DNA from: Ryuthela nishihirai
Lineage: Eukaryota > Arthropoda > Arachnida > Araneae > Heptathelidae
Length of the DNA: 64,000 nucleotides
Direction: 5' to 3'
Assembly: GCA_038380435.1 (NCBI GenBank)
Contig: JAWZYU010000008.1
Coordinates: 75,902,020-75,966,019 of the forward strand
How positions within the stretch are numbered: position 1 is the first letter of the stretch; each line of letters opens with the position of its first letter. Positions 11,369 through 22,084 of the stretch are shown here, one piece after another. The translations under genes and the position numbers were made by a program. The notes beneath the pieces are model-generated. The model saw only the letters and a list, made by a program, of their open reading frames with translations, was not told the DNA's origin and made no database searches.

Positions 11369-12200
11369 TTTCCAGTTAAAATTTTCTCCCTCTCTTTTAG
11401 GGTAGAAAAAAATGGATATAATTTGAGATACCCATAATCCTCCCCATATCAGAAGTTTCCAAACCAAAAACTGGAATTTCCTCTCCCAGATAATGGAACT
11501 TTTCAAATCATTTTGTACCCACCAGAGTTCCCTGAATACAATTTGCCAGGCATATGTAACTTTAAAGCAAAATAAAATTAACTATAGTCTGAGGTGCATA
11601 AAAAATGTAAAGATAAAGAAAATATTATTATAATTAAACAAAATTATTTATCACTTAACATAATATTTAAAACATTTATTAATTATTTATATATATATAT
11701 ACCTTTATTAGCTTTTGCATACTTTTCATATTAAGTTAATGATTTTAACTTCTGATACTATTTTAATTTTTGAATCTCGTGTTCTGCTCGTACTTAATTA
11801 GAACGACTTCTATATCCATGGGTGCTTCCCGCTCTAGACCCAGCAAACTGAATGAGTTTATCACTCAAAATCAAAAATAAATAAGTTTGATGCATTCATT
11901 ATTTCAAATTTAATGGTGGCAACAGTTATTTTGAATAACTTTCAACCATTAATGTTAAGTCTATAGGGATTTTGAGAAATTCAAACCTGCCCACCCAAAA
12001 TTTAGTTGACCCAAGAGTGTCTGCACATAGCCTATATTCTTCCCCTGGGTGAAATGAATGTTCATGCAAAGTTTGGAGTCTCTAGCTCTTCTGGGGGCCG
12101 AGTGCATTAGCAAAGAGACACACAAACTTTCTTTTTTACATATTAGATCATAATTTTTCAAACATTACATCAATATCTTCAATATATAATACTGATATAT
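11369..12200. other. Unassigned, contains a probable dispersed repeat
   Basis: 11990-12150 (CCCCTGGGTGAAATGAATGT, TTCATGCAAAGTTTGG, GACACACAAACTTTC) has the look of a dispersed repeat 3' end, but no second copy is present in the window to prove it. The rest is AT-rich with a TA microsatellite at 11688-11702. Confidence 0.35.
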
Positions 12201-12275
12201 ATATATACACACACTCAGCAGCCATTTTTTTGGGCACAGTTCTACATTATGTCAATAGTAACGAATATAAAACTA

Positions 12276-13522
12276 TCGGGTTGTTGCAAATGAAATGGCC
12301 AATTTTAAGGATGATTGAAAAAGAAGAGAATAAAAAGAAGAACACCTGTTTAATCAAAGTTGTCTCCAGCAGCATCAATGCATCAAGGCAAGATCATTTA
12401 TACCACGTTTGTAAAAATCAGTGTCTCTGGAAGTGAAGTCCTCCACTGCCTGATCAATTGATGCATTGTTGGCAAAGCATTTCTTGGACAAAAAATGGCT
12501 CAAGTGCCGGACAGGAGAGTATGGAGGATGAGGCACAATTTCGTATCCCAAATTGTTGATTTGCTGTATGGTTGACACTGCCATATGTGGTCGGGCATTA
12601 TCCTGAAGCAATAGGACTCCATGTCTATTCACAAGTGCTGGTTGCTTAAAGCACAATTTGTCATGCATTTCCCACATATCTGTACAATATCGAGCTGCAT
12701 TTATCGTTTCACCTCGTGGAAGGAATGAGTAGTGAATAACACCAGCAGAATACCACCATACAGTAAACAACATCTTCTTTGGATGCAAAGGTGCCTTTGG
12801 AGTCCTTCCTGGAGCGTCTTTCACTCCCAACCACTGTGACGAACGTGTATGATTGTCGTAGAATATCCACTTCTCATCCACAGTCACAATTCATTACAGG
12901 AACCTTTCTTCTTTACTTCTTCTTAAGAGAGAAGAGCACACTTCCAAACGCCGTGCTTTGTTTTCATCAGTGAGTTCGTGAGGCACCCACTTGTCGAGCT
13001 TCCTTACTGTTCCTATTATTGCCAAGTGCCATGAAACAGTTGAAAAGTGTACATTTAGTGTCTGGGCGATCTCTTGTACAGTTTGTTGTGGATCTGATTC
13101 AATTAAATCCTTTAATTCATTCGAATCAATGGAGGAAGGACGATGACCACGAGGTTTGTTTTGTAGCCTCAAATCTCCTGAGTGAAATTTTGCAAACCAA
13201 CGGCGAGTGGATCTCTCATTAGTTGTTCCTCCACCAAATGCTTTATTGATTTTTTTTACTGCAGCCGCTGCAGAATTTCCCAATTTGAACTTATAAAGGT
13301 ATAGCAACATTAATTGACTGGGTTCCATGATTGACTTGATGTCAGTAGTATTCAACGTTTAATGCTCATTGAACAAAACAAATACTACGATTGCATCACC
13401 CACGTGTGACATTGCCACAGGTTATGACATAAAAATATTGCATAAACCTCAGCGCTTGCTTTCTTCCGCAACCAGTAGAAACCTGACGTCATTCAATGGC
13501 CATTTCATTTGCAACAACCCAA
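12276..13522 (-). mobile_element. Mariner transposon with both inverted ends and TA duplication
   Basis: The inverted ends match over about 28 bp: TCGGGTTGTTGCAAATGAAA (12276) and, on the other strand, TTGGGTTGTTGCAAATGAAA (13522). TA dinucleotides flank it at 12274-12275 and 13523-13524, the mariner target-site duplication. The length of 1247 bp is normal for mariner. It carries one transposase gene on the minus strand, described separately. Similarity between its ends and the moderate decay of its frame suggest a mid-age insertion. Confidence 0.93.
12375..13355 (-). pseudogene. Mariner transposase pseudogene
   Basis: Transposase cuts and pastes the element at TA sites. The N-terminal part (13355-12894, 153 codons) holds the paired HTH DNA-binding region with KINKAFGGGTTNERSTRRWF and KLDKWVPHELTDENK. 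Two adjacent in-frame stops (TAA, TGA at 12896-12891) follow ERFL. The same frame then continues to 12375 with VDEKWI (first catalytic Asp), DAPGRTPKAPLHPKK, LLQDNARPH (second Asp) and HPPYSP. The third Asp of the DD34D triad, expected in a PSD.H-type motif after YSP, is missing: the frame reads VRHLSHFLSKK, consistent with loss of one or two codons. So it is catalytically dead twice over. The exact mariner subfamily is not assigned. Confidence 0.92.
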
Positions 13523-14045
13523 TAGATTAATTCTTACAATTTTTATGAAAAAGTGACCAAAGAAAATTTAAAGATCTCAATCAAAGCCATTTAAATCTCA
13601 ATTTCCAACAATATTTGTTTGATATTTAGAGCTAGAGAAATTGAATATTTTAACTAGAAACATGCCAATTTAACTAAATGATCTGAAAAGTTAATAAAAA
13701 CAAGTTAAAATGAGAACAGTAACTATTATACTAAACTTTACTAACACAGTAAATAGAGAAGAATAGTGTAGAATACTTTTAGCAGTTTATGTAATAATTA
13801 TGTTCATTTTTACAAATTTTGAATGATTTTTTGCAGAATGAGTTAATTTGCTGTTTCAGCGTCAATAACTCTTTAAATGCTGAATGCATATTGTTGGAAA
13901 TCGTGATTTAAATAGATTTAAGATCTTTATATTCAGTCAAGTTTTTTCATAAAAAGCTTATTTAAGAATTTACTGAGTTCTGTATCTGTTATTATTAACA
14001 TAACATGGAATTGTAGCTAATAAAGTGACCACTGAGTGTTTATGT

Positions 14046-15049
14046 ATGTGATGGATGTAGTACTGTGTTCCAGAATTGAATTACTTGCCCAAATTGAAAC
14101 CAGGCCTTTTTTTAAATCAAATATTTACCTCAACCAAATGAAGGATTTCTGAGTTTTCCATCATAAGATTAAAATATATCTGTCATGTTAGAAATTCAAG
14201 CAGAACCTTTAGCATCATTTGGAGATTTCATCATCCATGGAGAGAGGTTTTTTTTTTAAGATTCAGTTTTTTTATGTTTTCCTAACGATTTAAGAACTGA
14301 ATACTAGAAGTGGCATTGTTTTTGCAGCTCCCACTGGACATAATATTGGAGAAACTTAAGCCTCTTAGATTTATTTTTCAATTATATATTAGTGGTGAAA
14401 CCTAAAAATTGTTTCTCCATTAAATGTAGGATTGACAAAATAAAACAGGTTCCAAAGAGAACTCCAACTGAAAATAATTTTTTTTTAAATGCCGAAAAAA
14501 AAAACAGGAAAAAATTCCAGAATGCTCAATGTCATAAAAAGCACTTAATAGGAAGGCCAGAAAACAACTATGGATTTTTTTTTTCATATTTAATATAATT
14601 TTTTGAAAACCAGAAACAACAAGTAAAAAATATTAACATTTTACAAGTATAAAAAATTTAAATTCTAATTTCTGTTTAAAAAAAGTTCTTAATCCAGCAC
14701 TAAGGAACATCTACCAATTTATGCAACACTAGAATCAAAAAACCGAAAGCAGTAAACCGAACTTAAACACAAAAAAGTGTTAACCTTTTTAAATATGTTA
14801 ACCCATTAGCACCTAGTGTAAAATTTATAGGACAGTTGACATTTTCACTTCTGTGTCTATGAAAGAAAAATTAGCCTAAAATTTTGGCTATTTTCATTAA
14901 AAGCAACAAAATTCGTAAAAAAAATAAATAATTCCAAGAAAAATTATTTGGGTGTTAATGAGTTAATCATAAAGTCAATATATACAGTTATCACTAAACT
15001 GAAGTATTACCTTTCATTCTAAATAAGTATAAAAACACTTTTTTTTTAC
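14046..15049. other. AT-rich unc-13 intron, unassigned
   Basis: Lies directly downstream (minus strand) of the exon at 15050. Very AT-rich with long A and T runs. No exon or repeat was recognised. Confidence 0.5.
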
Positions 15050-15120
15050 CTCTTGGTCCATAATAATGTTCAATAGTTCTAGTTTCTTCATAAGTTCTTC
15101 TTCTTCATTATCTTGCATGT
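15050..15120 (-). CDS. unc-13: unc-13 (Munc13) exon, linker after the C2A domain
   Basis: This 71-nt minus-strand exon has acceptor AG at 15122-15121 (tcatttag|ACATGC) and donor GT at 15049-15048 (CAAGAG|gtaaaa). The last base of the exon at 38673 (G) plus AC gives an Asp codon, so the frame continues as DMQDNEEEELMKKLELLN, then IIMDQE, and ends in phase 0. In UNC-13/Munc13 the residues after FELP are an acidic, helical stretch of the same kind (D.P.EEE...KKLEQLN...DQ), so both order and spacing match. The Gln/Glu/Lys-rich peptide alone would be weak evidence; the phase match and position make it convincing. The next exon downstream was not found in 1-15049. Confidence 0.88.
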
Positions 15121-15642
15121 CTAAATGATTAACAATCAAAACTTATTATTCTTAAAATAAAATTCAAAGCTAAAATTTAACATTATTAGCAAGGTACAGA
15201 AATATGGTCTGTAAATGGTAGCTAGGTAGTCACTGGAAGGAGAGCTATGCACCAATCCCCTGTGATGATGCATAGAACCGGCCAGGCCTAGCACCTAATG
15301 TCCGACCCAGCCTTCTCGTGGTGCGGACCGTTAGTAACTTTCAAAAGAGATACTCTCTTGTGGAAGTGAACGGAAGGGGAGGGCTGCCAGATTAGTGTGG
15401 CCTACTGATCTGGACAACTATGGCTACTTTTCTTTTTTTTCTACCCTGCTGAGGAGTGGTCAACCACACAGGGTCCTGGTGCTGACCATATAAACCTACT
15501 GGACTGGACAGATATATGGCTCTGAGCTTGATTATGGATCCTGATTTTGCTGCACTGGTGGGCTTCTGTGGAGGGAAAATCTTCCGCTGTGTTTTCTGTT
15601 TGTTTGTGGGTTGACAGCCCCAAGTGAATAGATTCACAGGAT

Positions 15643-17517
15643 ATGTTTATCAGCTGGTGGATAATCCTGAGCAGAAGTCATCGCAGGCACCTGAACTCTT
15701 TGCTTCTATTGGCACCGTCAAATTCTACATTGGAGGAAGTCTTCCAGTGTAGATGGCTTCAGCCTTTAGTAGTGGGGGAACGGGTCTTTGCCCCATGTCT
15801 GCGATTAGGGGGGTGTTTGATATTGTCGGCATTCCCTCTCTCAATAAACAGTTTCTTTAAACATCCCACTAACCATTTTCTCTCCATAGGTAGTTGGAAT
15901 GTGAGGACTCTGCATAGAGCTTTTTCTCTTGATGTCCTCACACAAGAATTCCACCGTTATAATTTAGATATTCTCGGCTTGCAAGAGACCAGATGGACAG
16001 ATAAAGGTCAGATTCTTAAAAATAATCTTAAATTTCTCTTTTCAGGGAGGGACGACAATAAGCATCACCAAGGCGTGGGTCTGCTTCTCAGCAGACACGC
16101 TAGCGATGCTCTTCTAGGATATGAGTGCATTAATGAAAGGTTTCTTACAGCAAAATTTCAGACAAGCGTTAAAGACTTGAATGTTATCTGCTGTTATGCT
16201 CCCACTGAGGATGCCGATGAGGATGAGAAGGATAGGTTTTATGAACAACTTCAGGATATTTTGAATTCTGTCAAGAAAGAAGATATTACCCTTGTTCTTG
16301 GTGACTTCAATGCCAAAGTTGGTACTGACTCTGACCTTTGGGGAGGAGTAATAGGCCCTTTTGGTATTGGTAGCTGCAATGGCAATGGGCAACGTCTCCT
16401 ACAGGTAAGTAAACTCAATGGATTCAGAATAACTAATACTTATTACAAACACCGCGACATACATAAGTACACATGGGTTTCACCTGATGGGCTGCATAAG
16501 AATATGATTGATTACATATTAATTAACAGCAAATGGGCTAGTTCTGTTAGGAATACCAGGGCATATAGGGGAGCTGAAATTGGATCTGACCATTACCTTG
16601 TTAAAAGTGTGTTGCAACTTAAACTTAAAAAGTGTTGTGCTAGGGTTAAAAAATTTACTTTTAATACTGAAGCTCTGAAAGATCCAGTTATAGCCAAAGC
16701 TTACCATGATAGGTTACTTAGTCATTATGACAGTCATGGTTTGCTTACTACTGAAGTTGAGGAAGAATGGGATCATTTTAAACAGGCTTTTTTGGACACT
16801 AACAGTACTCTTTTAGGAAAAAAGGAGCAGAAGAGTCAGAATTATCTGAGTGATAAGGCACTTGAGCTTATTTCGGAAAGAAAGAACTGCAGGAATGCCC
16901 TTAATCAATACCCTACTAGTCCTAATAGAAAGCATTACAGAGACCTCAATAAACTTGTAAAGGATCAGTTAGCTGCTGATAAGAATCTTTGGCTTGATGG
17001 TTTGGCTGACAAAGCCGAGGAAGCAGTTAGACAGCACAACAGCAGAGAGCTGTACCAGATAGTTAATGTTTTGTGTGGTAGAAAACGGACAGGCATACAA
17101 GGATTGAAGGATAAACAAGGTAAGGTTATAGAAGGGGAGGATTCTCTCATGGCTAGGTGGACTGAGCATTTCAGTGATATTCTAAACAATGCAGTTAGTT
17201 CTATTCCCATTGTTTGCAATGATGATAGATGCATTGGTGGCTTTAATGTTGGCCCTATAACACAATCTGAAGTTATTTTGGCTGTTTCTAAACTTAAACT
17301 TCATAAATCCCCAGGGGTAGATGAAATTACTACGGAAATGCTTAGAGCTGGAAATGTTTCGGTTACCACTTGGATGACTGAAATTCTGAACATCTTTTAT
17401 GATAAAGGCATGGTTCCTAAGGATTTTACCAGAGCTATTGTTATCCCTATTTTCAAAAAAGGTGATCACAGTTCTTGTGATAACTATAGGGGTATCAGCC
17501 TACTCTGTTCCAGGTAA
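15643..17517 (+). pseudogene. RTE endonuclease, linker and start of reverse transcriptase
   Basis: A 624-codon frame. After about 80 residues of poorly conserved leader comes the apurinic-type endonuclease: GSWNVRTLHRAF, ILGLQETRWTDKGQ, CCYAPTEDADEDEKDRFYE, LVLGDFNAKVGTDSD, YTWVSPDGLHKNMIDYIL and GSDHYLV. The linker has YLSDKALELISERKN and NVLCGRKRTGIQGLKDKQGK. The reverse transcriptase begins with LHKSPGVDEITTEMLRAG and IPIFKKGDHSSCDNYRGISL. The frame ends at 17515-17517 because two bases (TC) of a CTCTCTG run, present in the copy at 4612, are missing near 17504. The start at 15643 may not be the natural one; the leader could be partly untranslated. Confidence 0.9.
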
Positions 17518-18759
17518 AGTTCTTTCCATGATTGTGCTTAATAGAATTAAGAATCTGGTTGACAGTCAATTGCGTGATGAGCAATGTGGATTCAGAAGTG
17601 CTAGGGGATGTGTGGATCAGATATTTTCACTTAGGCAGATTCTTGAGAAATGTTTAGAGTTTCAGAAACCTTTGGTTGCTAGCTTTGTTGATTTCAAAAA
17701 GGCTTTCAACTCCGTTGATCGTCATAATTTGTGGTTGATTGTGAGATCATATGGTATACCAGACAAGTTAGTTAACATAATGAAAGCTCTCTATAATAAC
17801 ACTGAGTCGTGTGTGAGAGTTGGTAAGGCTTGTAGCAATTGGTTTAGCATTACTTCTGGTGTTCGACAAGGGTGCATTTTGTCTCCTTTTCTCTTTAGCT
17901 TGGTTATTGATTATGTTATGCGAAATTCACTTCAAGGGAAAGATTTTGGCCTTAAATAGGCTGGAGATATGAAAATTTCTGATTTAGATTATGCTGATGA
18001 TTTAGCCCTTTTGGCAAATGATGTTGATGAGATGAACTCTTTCATTTGAGCTGTTGATGAGACTGGTAGTAGAGTAGGTTTGGTTATAAACAGAGAGAAA
18101 ACTAAAGTGATGAAAATTGGTCAGGCAGGCTGTGATTCAGTTAATCTGAATGGTTGCAGTCTTGAGCAGGTGTCAAGTTTAATTATCTTGGGAGCTATGT
18201 AACAGATAATGGTGATGTGCGGCATGAGATTAACAGACGAATAGGGATTGCTGCCGGGAGTTTTAAGAACCTATGGAGAGTGTGGAGAAATAGGCGTATA
18301 CACCTAAAGACTAAAATTAGACTGTATAATGGTTTGGTTCTTTCTAGGATTAGTTATGGTAGTGAAACTTGGACACTTTGTAAACAAGATAACAGGAAAC
18401 TAGATGCTTTTGATTCCAGATGCTTACGCAGTATCTTGGGCATTAGGTGGTTCAACTTTGTAACTAATGATGAGATTAGGCAAAGGAGTTTGCAACCTCC
18501 TTTAAGCAGCGTATTGTGCAGAGAGAGACTCCGTTGGTTTGGCCATGTTGTCCATATGAATAATTATAGATTGGCGAATAGGGTTATGAACAGTGTGCCT
18601 AAAGGCCTCAGAAGGAGGGGGAGACCTAGGATGCGGTGGGCAGACAATGTCAAACAGGACCTTGTTAGAATTGGTGTGCAGTGGCCAGATGCAGTAGATG
18701 TAGCTCAGGATAGATTTGCTTGGAGAACTAAATTGCATGGTCTGGGTGGACCTCCGTAG
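17399..18759 (+). pseudogene. RTE reverse transcriptase palm and C-terminal region
   Basis: This continues the preceding frame after a 2-base deletion. 17399-17959 has QCGFRSARGCVDQIFSLRQI, VASFVDFKKAFNSVDRHN (motif A) and GVRQGCILSPFLFSL (motif B). A TAG at 17957 replaces Trp, then DLDYADDLALLANDVDEMNS (motif C) follows, with a TGA replacing Arg near 18048. A one-base deletion near 18175 moves the frame to 18217-18759, which holds ISYGSETWTLCKQDNRKLD, RLRWFGHVVHM and RRRGRPRMRWADNVKQDL. The C-terminal RWFGH/RPRMRWAD module is shared by all copies in the window that reach this far. Confidence 0.9.
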
Positions 18760-18790
18760 CCCATGGCTGCTTGAGGATGATGATGATGAT

Positions 18791-19150
18791 AGAAATATAG
18801 GTATGAATAAAAAGTAATGTTAATGAAAAGTTAAGAACAGTTTAAATAGTGTTTTACATCAATATATTTCTTACTTTTGAGAATAAAGGTCAGTCAAAAA
18901 ATATTAAAATTTCTACTAACTATAAATTTTTTCCACAAAATATTTATTGATTTATAGACGTTAAAAAGTCAACAGGTAATGCTGTGTGATTGTCATTTAT
19001 GTTTCTCCTAACTATTTAAAATTTAATATCAACAGAACAAAAGTTGTTGCTGCTCTTATTGTACACATACAAACATAAAACTAATAACAACTTTGGCTAT
19101 ATAGGCATCATATTCAGTAATTGTGCACACATTACATGGTTGTGTGTGTG
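18791..19150. other. AT-rich unassigned sequence
   Basis: No gene or repeat recognised apart from a short TG microsatellite at 19140-19153. Confidence 0.5.
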
Positions 19151-19154
19151 TGTA

Positions 19155-19375
19155 CCTACATAATTAATCCTCAGGCAGCCAATGGCTCGAGTACCCAACC
19201 AGACTATGCAAATTAGTTCTCTACACCCATTTATGCTGGCCCACAGCTGTTGCATTTGACAATTTTCAGCCAATTCTAAAAATGTCCTGTTCAACATTGT
19301 CCACCCACTATATTCCAATAGCCCCTCCTTTTCTGAGCCCTTGAGACACACTCTTCATATATCTATTCATTAAAT
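19155..19375 (-). mobile_element. Old, diverged RTE LINE 3' end
   Basis: On the minus strand the frame at 19351-19097 gives MCLKGSEKEGLLEYSGWTML followed by WASINGCRELICIVWLG, which tracks the C-terminus of the younger copies (PKGLRKRGRPRMRWADNV...GVQWPDAADVAQDRYAW...LVGPP) position by position at low identity. CCTCAGGCAGCCAATGGCTC matches the 3' UTR CCTCAAGCAGCCATGGGCTA. It is an ancient copy or a sister subfamily. Confidence 0.65.
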
Positions 19376-19890
19376 TCAAATATAAATATATTTTGCCTTA
19401 AAAATAAGAAAATTTAAATAAAACCTGAAAAATATGTAACTAAATTAGACTCCAGTCAGACCTGTGGCAAGCAACTGCTTGAGGAGATATATAATTTTTT
19501 TTTAAATAAAGTAAAGAATGTGCAAAAAAATTAAATAAAATATTTCAAAACATATAAAGTTTTATTTACCCACTAAAAGTGAGATTGAACAATTCTACAT
19601 CAATTTAACATTTGATACCGTTAAGGAAAAGTTGAATTTCAAAACAATGACAAAATTTCATTTGAAAAATCACAATTTCTTAATGCTAGTTATGAAATAA
19701 TTAATTCAATTAAAAATACTTTAAAATAAGTCCTAATTTTTAAAAGTGAGATTTTCTGATATTTCTGGAGGCAGCAGCCAGTGGGGTGATCACATACTGT
19801 ATACTTAATGGAGTCATTTTTTGGCCAAAAGTATATTGTTTATAATCACAGTATATATTTTAGAAGCAATACAAATAATTCTGGAAGTAG
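19376..19890. other. AT-rich sequence with a SINE2 scrap
   Basis: 19457-19490 (CAGACCTGTGGCAAGCAACT, GCTTGAGGAG) matches the 3' end of SINE2 as seen at 59700-59735. The remainder is unassigned. Confidence 0.5.
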
Positions 19891-19894
19891 CTAA

Positions 19895-20330
19895 GTGAAA
19901 CCAATTTATGATAATTCCATTGTTTATTACATAGGAAAAACCATATGTGTTTGCTTACAGGAGAAATTCATGGGGAATCAGCCAAAACAAATCAACAATT
20001 ACTGCTGCCAAGCTGATATGCCAACATGCAACTATCATACACTGGGAGCACACCACACCTGCATCTACTTACTATGGAACTACTGTTGGTAATGCAATTG
20101 AGATAATGATCTCACCCAACCCCACTTGCAACAGACACTGGAATATCCCTTCACAATACATGGAAAGAAATTTTAAACAGCCCTAGTGTTATGTCCTTTC
20201 ACTGAAGATAGAGTGCTGTCTTTCACTCTGAAAAACTTTTGAGCTCCTCCTGATATCTTTTTTTACTCTGCAAATGGTTTGAAAGATACACTTCAAAATT
20301 TTATTGCTAAAACATAGAAAACTTTTTGAT
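19895..20330 (+). repeat. Half copy of the foldback element at 59846
   Basis: It shares with the right arm of the foldback element the blocks CTGGGAGCACACCACA, ACTTGCAACAGACACTGGAA, ACATGGAAAGAAA, AGAGTGCTGTC...TCTGAAAA, GCAAATGGTTTGAAAGATA and TTTTATTGCTAAAACA. Only one arm is recognisable, so the other was lost or the copy is a truncated derivative. Inside unc-13 intron 3. Confidence 0.7.
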
Positions 20331-20504
20331 ATTTTAGTTTTTTAAGCAAGAAAGTCTTCTAATTGTAATGGTAATTTACATCACTAATATTATGTTCTGC
20401 TTGGAATAGATATTTTGTTCTGAATTGGACATGGACAAGCCAAAAAATTCTTTTAAATAACTATCATAATAAAAAAATTTCTTAAAAAAAATAGCAATTT
20501 TCCA

Positions 20505-21330
20505 GATCTACCTGCCAAACCTAGAACCTAAAATCAGATCCTATCTTCTCATGGTGCAAACCATTAGTAGCTTTCAAACGATAAAAAAAAAACTTTTGTG
20601 GAAGGGAATGGAAGGGGAGGGCTGCCAGATCAGAACTACTATGGCTACTTTTTCTTTCTTCTACCCTGCTGAGAAGTGGTCAACCACGCAAGGTCCTGGT
20701 GCTGACCATATATGCAAAACTGAATGGAACATTGGCTCTGAGCTTGATTATGGATCCTGAGTTTGGTGCACTGGTGGGCTTCTGTTGAGGGAAGTGAATA
20801 CAAGATACATTTTAAACAGGATACATTTTAACAGCTTGTGGACAATCCTGATCAGAAGGCCATCACAGGTACCTGAATGCTTTCTTCTATGGGCAAGTCA
20901 AACCTACATTGGAGTTAGTCTTACCAGTGTAGATGGCTTCAACCTTTAGTAGTGGGGAGAACAGCTCTTTGTCCCATGCTTCCCATTAGGAGGCTGCTTG
21001 ATATTGTATGCACAACCTCTCTCAGTAAACATAGTTCTTTAAACATCCCATTAACCATTTTCTCTCCATAGGTTCTTGGAATGTCAGTACTCTGCATAGA
21101 GATAATTCTCTTGATGTCCTCACACAAGAATTCCACAATTATGACCTAGATATTCTTGGCTTCCAGGAGATCAGATGGAGAGATAAAGGGCAGATACTTA
21201 AAATTATCTTTTCAGGGAGGAAAGATTGAGTCTTCAAGGTATAGATTTGCTTCTCAGAAGACTAGCGATGCTCTAGACAGCTAGACTCAGACACTTCTCA
21301 GACACTAGCGATGCTCTTCTTCTAGGATAT
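20505..21330 (+). mobile_element. RTE LINE 5' fragment, split by LTR insertion at 21331
   Basis: It matches the 5' UTR (GGAATGGAAGGGGAGGGCTG, CACGCAAGGTCCTGGTGC) and first endonuclease codons (GGTTCTTGGAATGTCAGTAC, GGCTTCCAGGAGATCAGATG) of the RTE copies at 15208 and 4612, with deletions. A small direct repeat (ACTAGCGATGCTCT at 21263 and 21305) scrambles the end. The match stops at CTAGGATAT (21330), exactly where the LTR starts, so the LTR retrotransposon inserted in this LINE. Confidence 0.8.
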
Positions 21331-22069
21331 TGTAATGCTCCAAAAGTATGTTAAACTTCTCTTTGGACCTTTAAACTGATCCAAATTAAACTAATTTACT
21401 GGATAGCTTCAGGCACCAGGCAATATTAACTTTCGAAATAAAGTTAAAATAAGAGTTCACTAAGCATATTATTGTGTTACTTAGTCACAAAGAATTTAAT
21501 TCAAAAAGATTGTCAAATTATTAAAGTTAAATTTAATCAAAATCCATTATCATTGCTCACAAGAAAAAATAGAAAATTCTAAATTATTCATAAAATAAAC
21601 AAAGTTCCATTCCAAAAAAATCAACAGACACCAAATAAACTGCTGAATACAATATTCTGAGCAACTAAAAGCTCACATCAAAACCTTTCAATTACTCCAT
21701 CTTTACTGAACAACAAAAACTACTAACTTCTGACTTCAAAAACTACTTTCTCTACTAACTACGTGACCTAATGTCACTTACTATACATATGCGGCTTGCA
21801 ACTGACACATGTGTGTTGCATGCTGGGAAAAACATTTGCATAATCTTATGATCACGCTAGATATGATGCAAGATGGGGGGGGGTGTCCTTAACTAGCGCA
21901 CTAGATATGTCAATCAAAGGTCAGAGTTGTGCATGAGCAACTCCTTTAATGGTCTTGGATGAGGAAGTGATAAACCAACTGTAGAATTAAAGCCCCAAAA
22001 TAATAAATATAACGTAAATAAAATAAATACTGATTAAGAAAAACTAAAAGTGTATGGGGAACCATCACA
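21331..22069 (-). repeat. 3' LTR of the retrotransposon
   Basis: 739 bp, minus-strand ends TGTGATGG and GGAGCATTACA (TG...CA rule). It aligns with 33082-33528 across TGTAATGCTCCAAAAGTATG, GATCCAAATTAAACTAA, GCACCAGGCAAT and CACTTACTATACAT, with many substitutions and small indels, so the pair is old. Its central part is related to the solo LTR at 508-1284. Confidence 0.85.
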
Positions 22070-22084
22070 ACCCCCTGTCCTGAA

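Larger units (their letters stand above)
12205..14045. repeat. Possible outer element with inverted CACTCAG ends around the mariner
   Basis: Near 12208 the sequence ACACACTCAGCAGCCATTTT and, inverted near 14045-14015, ACACTCAGTGGTCACTTTAT resemble each other and the CACTCAGTGG..ACTTTAT inverted-repeat ends known from a widespread DNA-transposon-derived repeat. If real, the mariner is nested in it. Internal sequence gives no coding signal, so this rests on the ends only. Confidence 0.35.
15208..18790 (+). mobile_element. RTE-clade LINE, essentially full length, with target-site duplication
   Basis: A 3.58-kb element starting TGTAAATGGTAGCTAGGT and ending in a (GAT)n tail at 18776-18790. It is flanked by a short duplication: AGAAATATGG at 15198-15207 and AGAAATATAGG at 18791-18801. 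It is the best preserved copy in the window: its first reading frame is 624 codons. It sits antisense to unc-13, only about 86 bp from the acceptor of the exon at 15120-15050. It provides a reference for judging lesions in the other copies. Confidence 0.93.
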
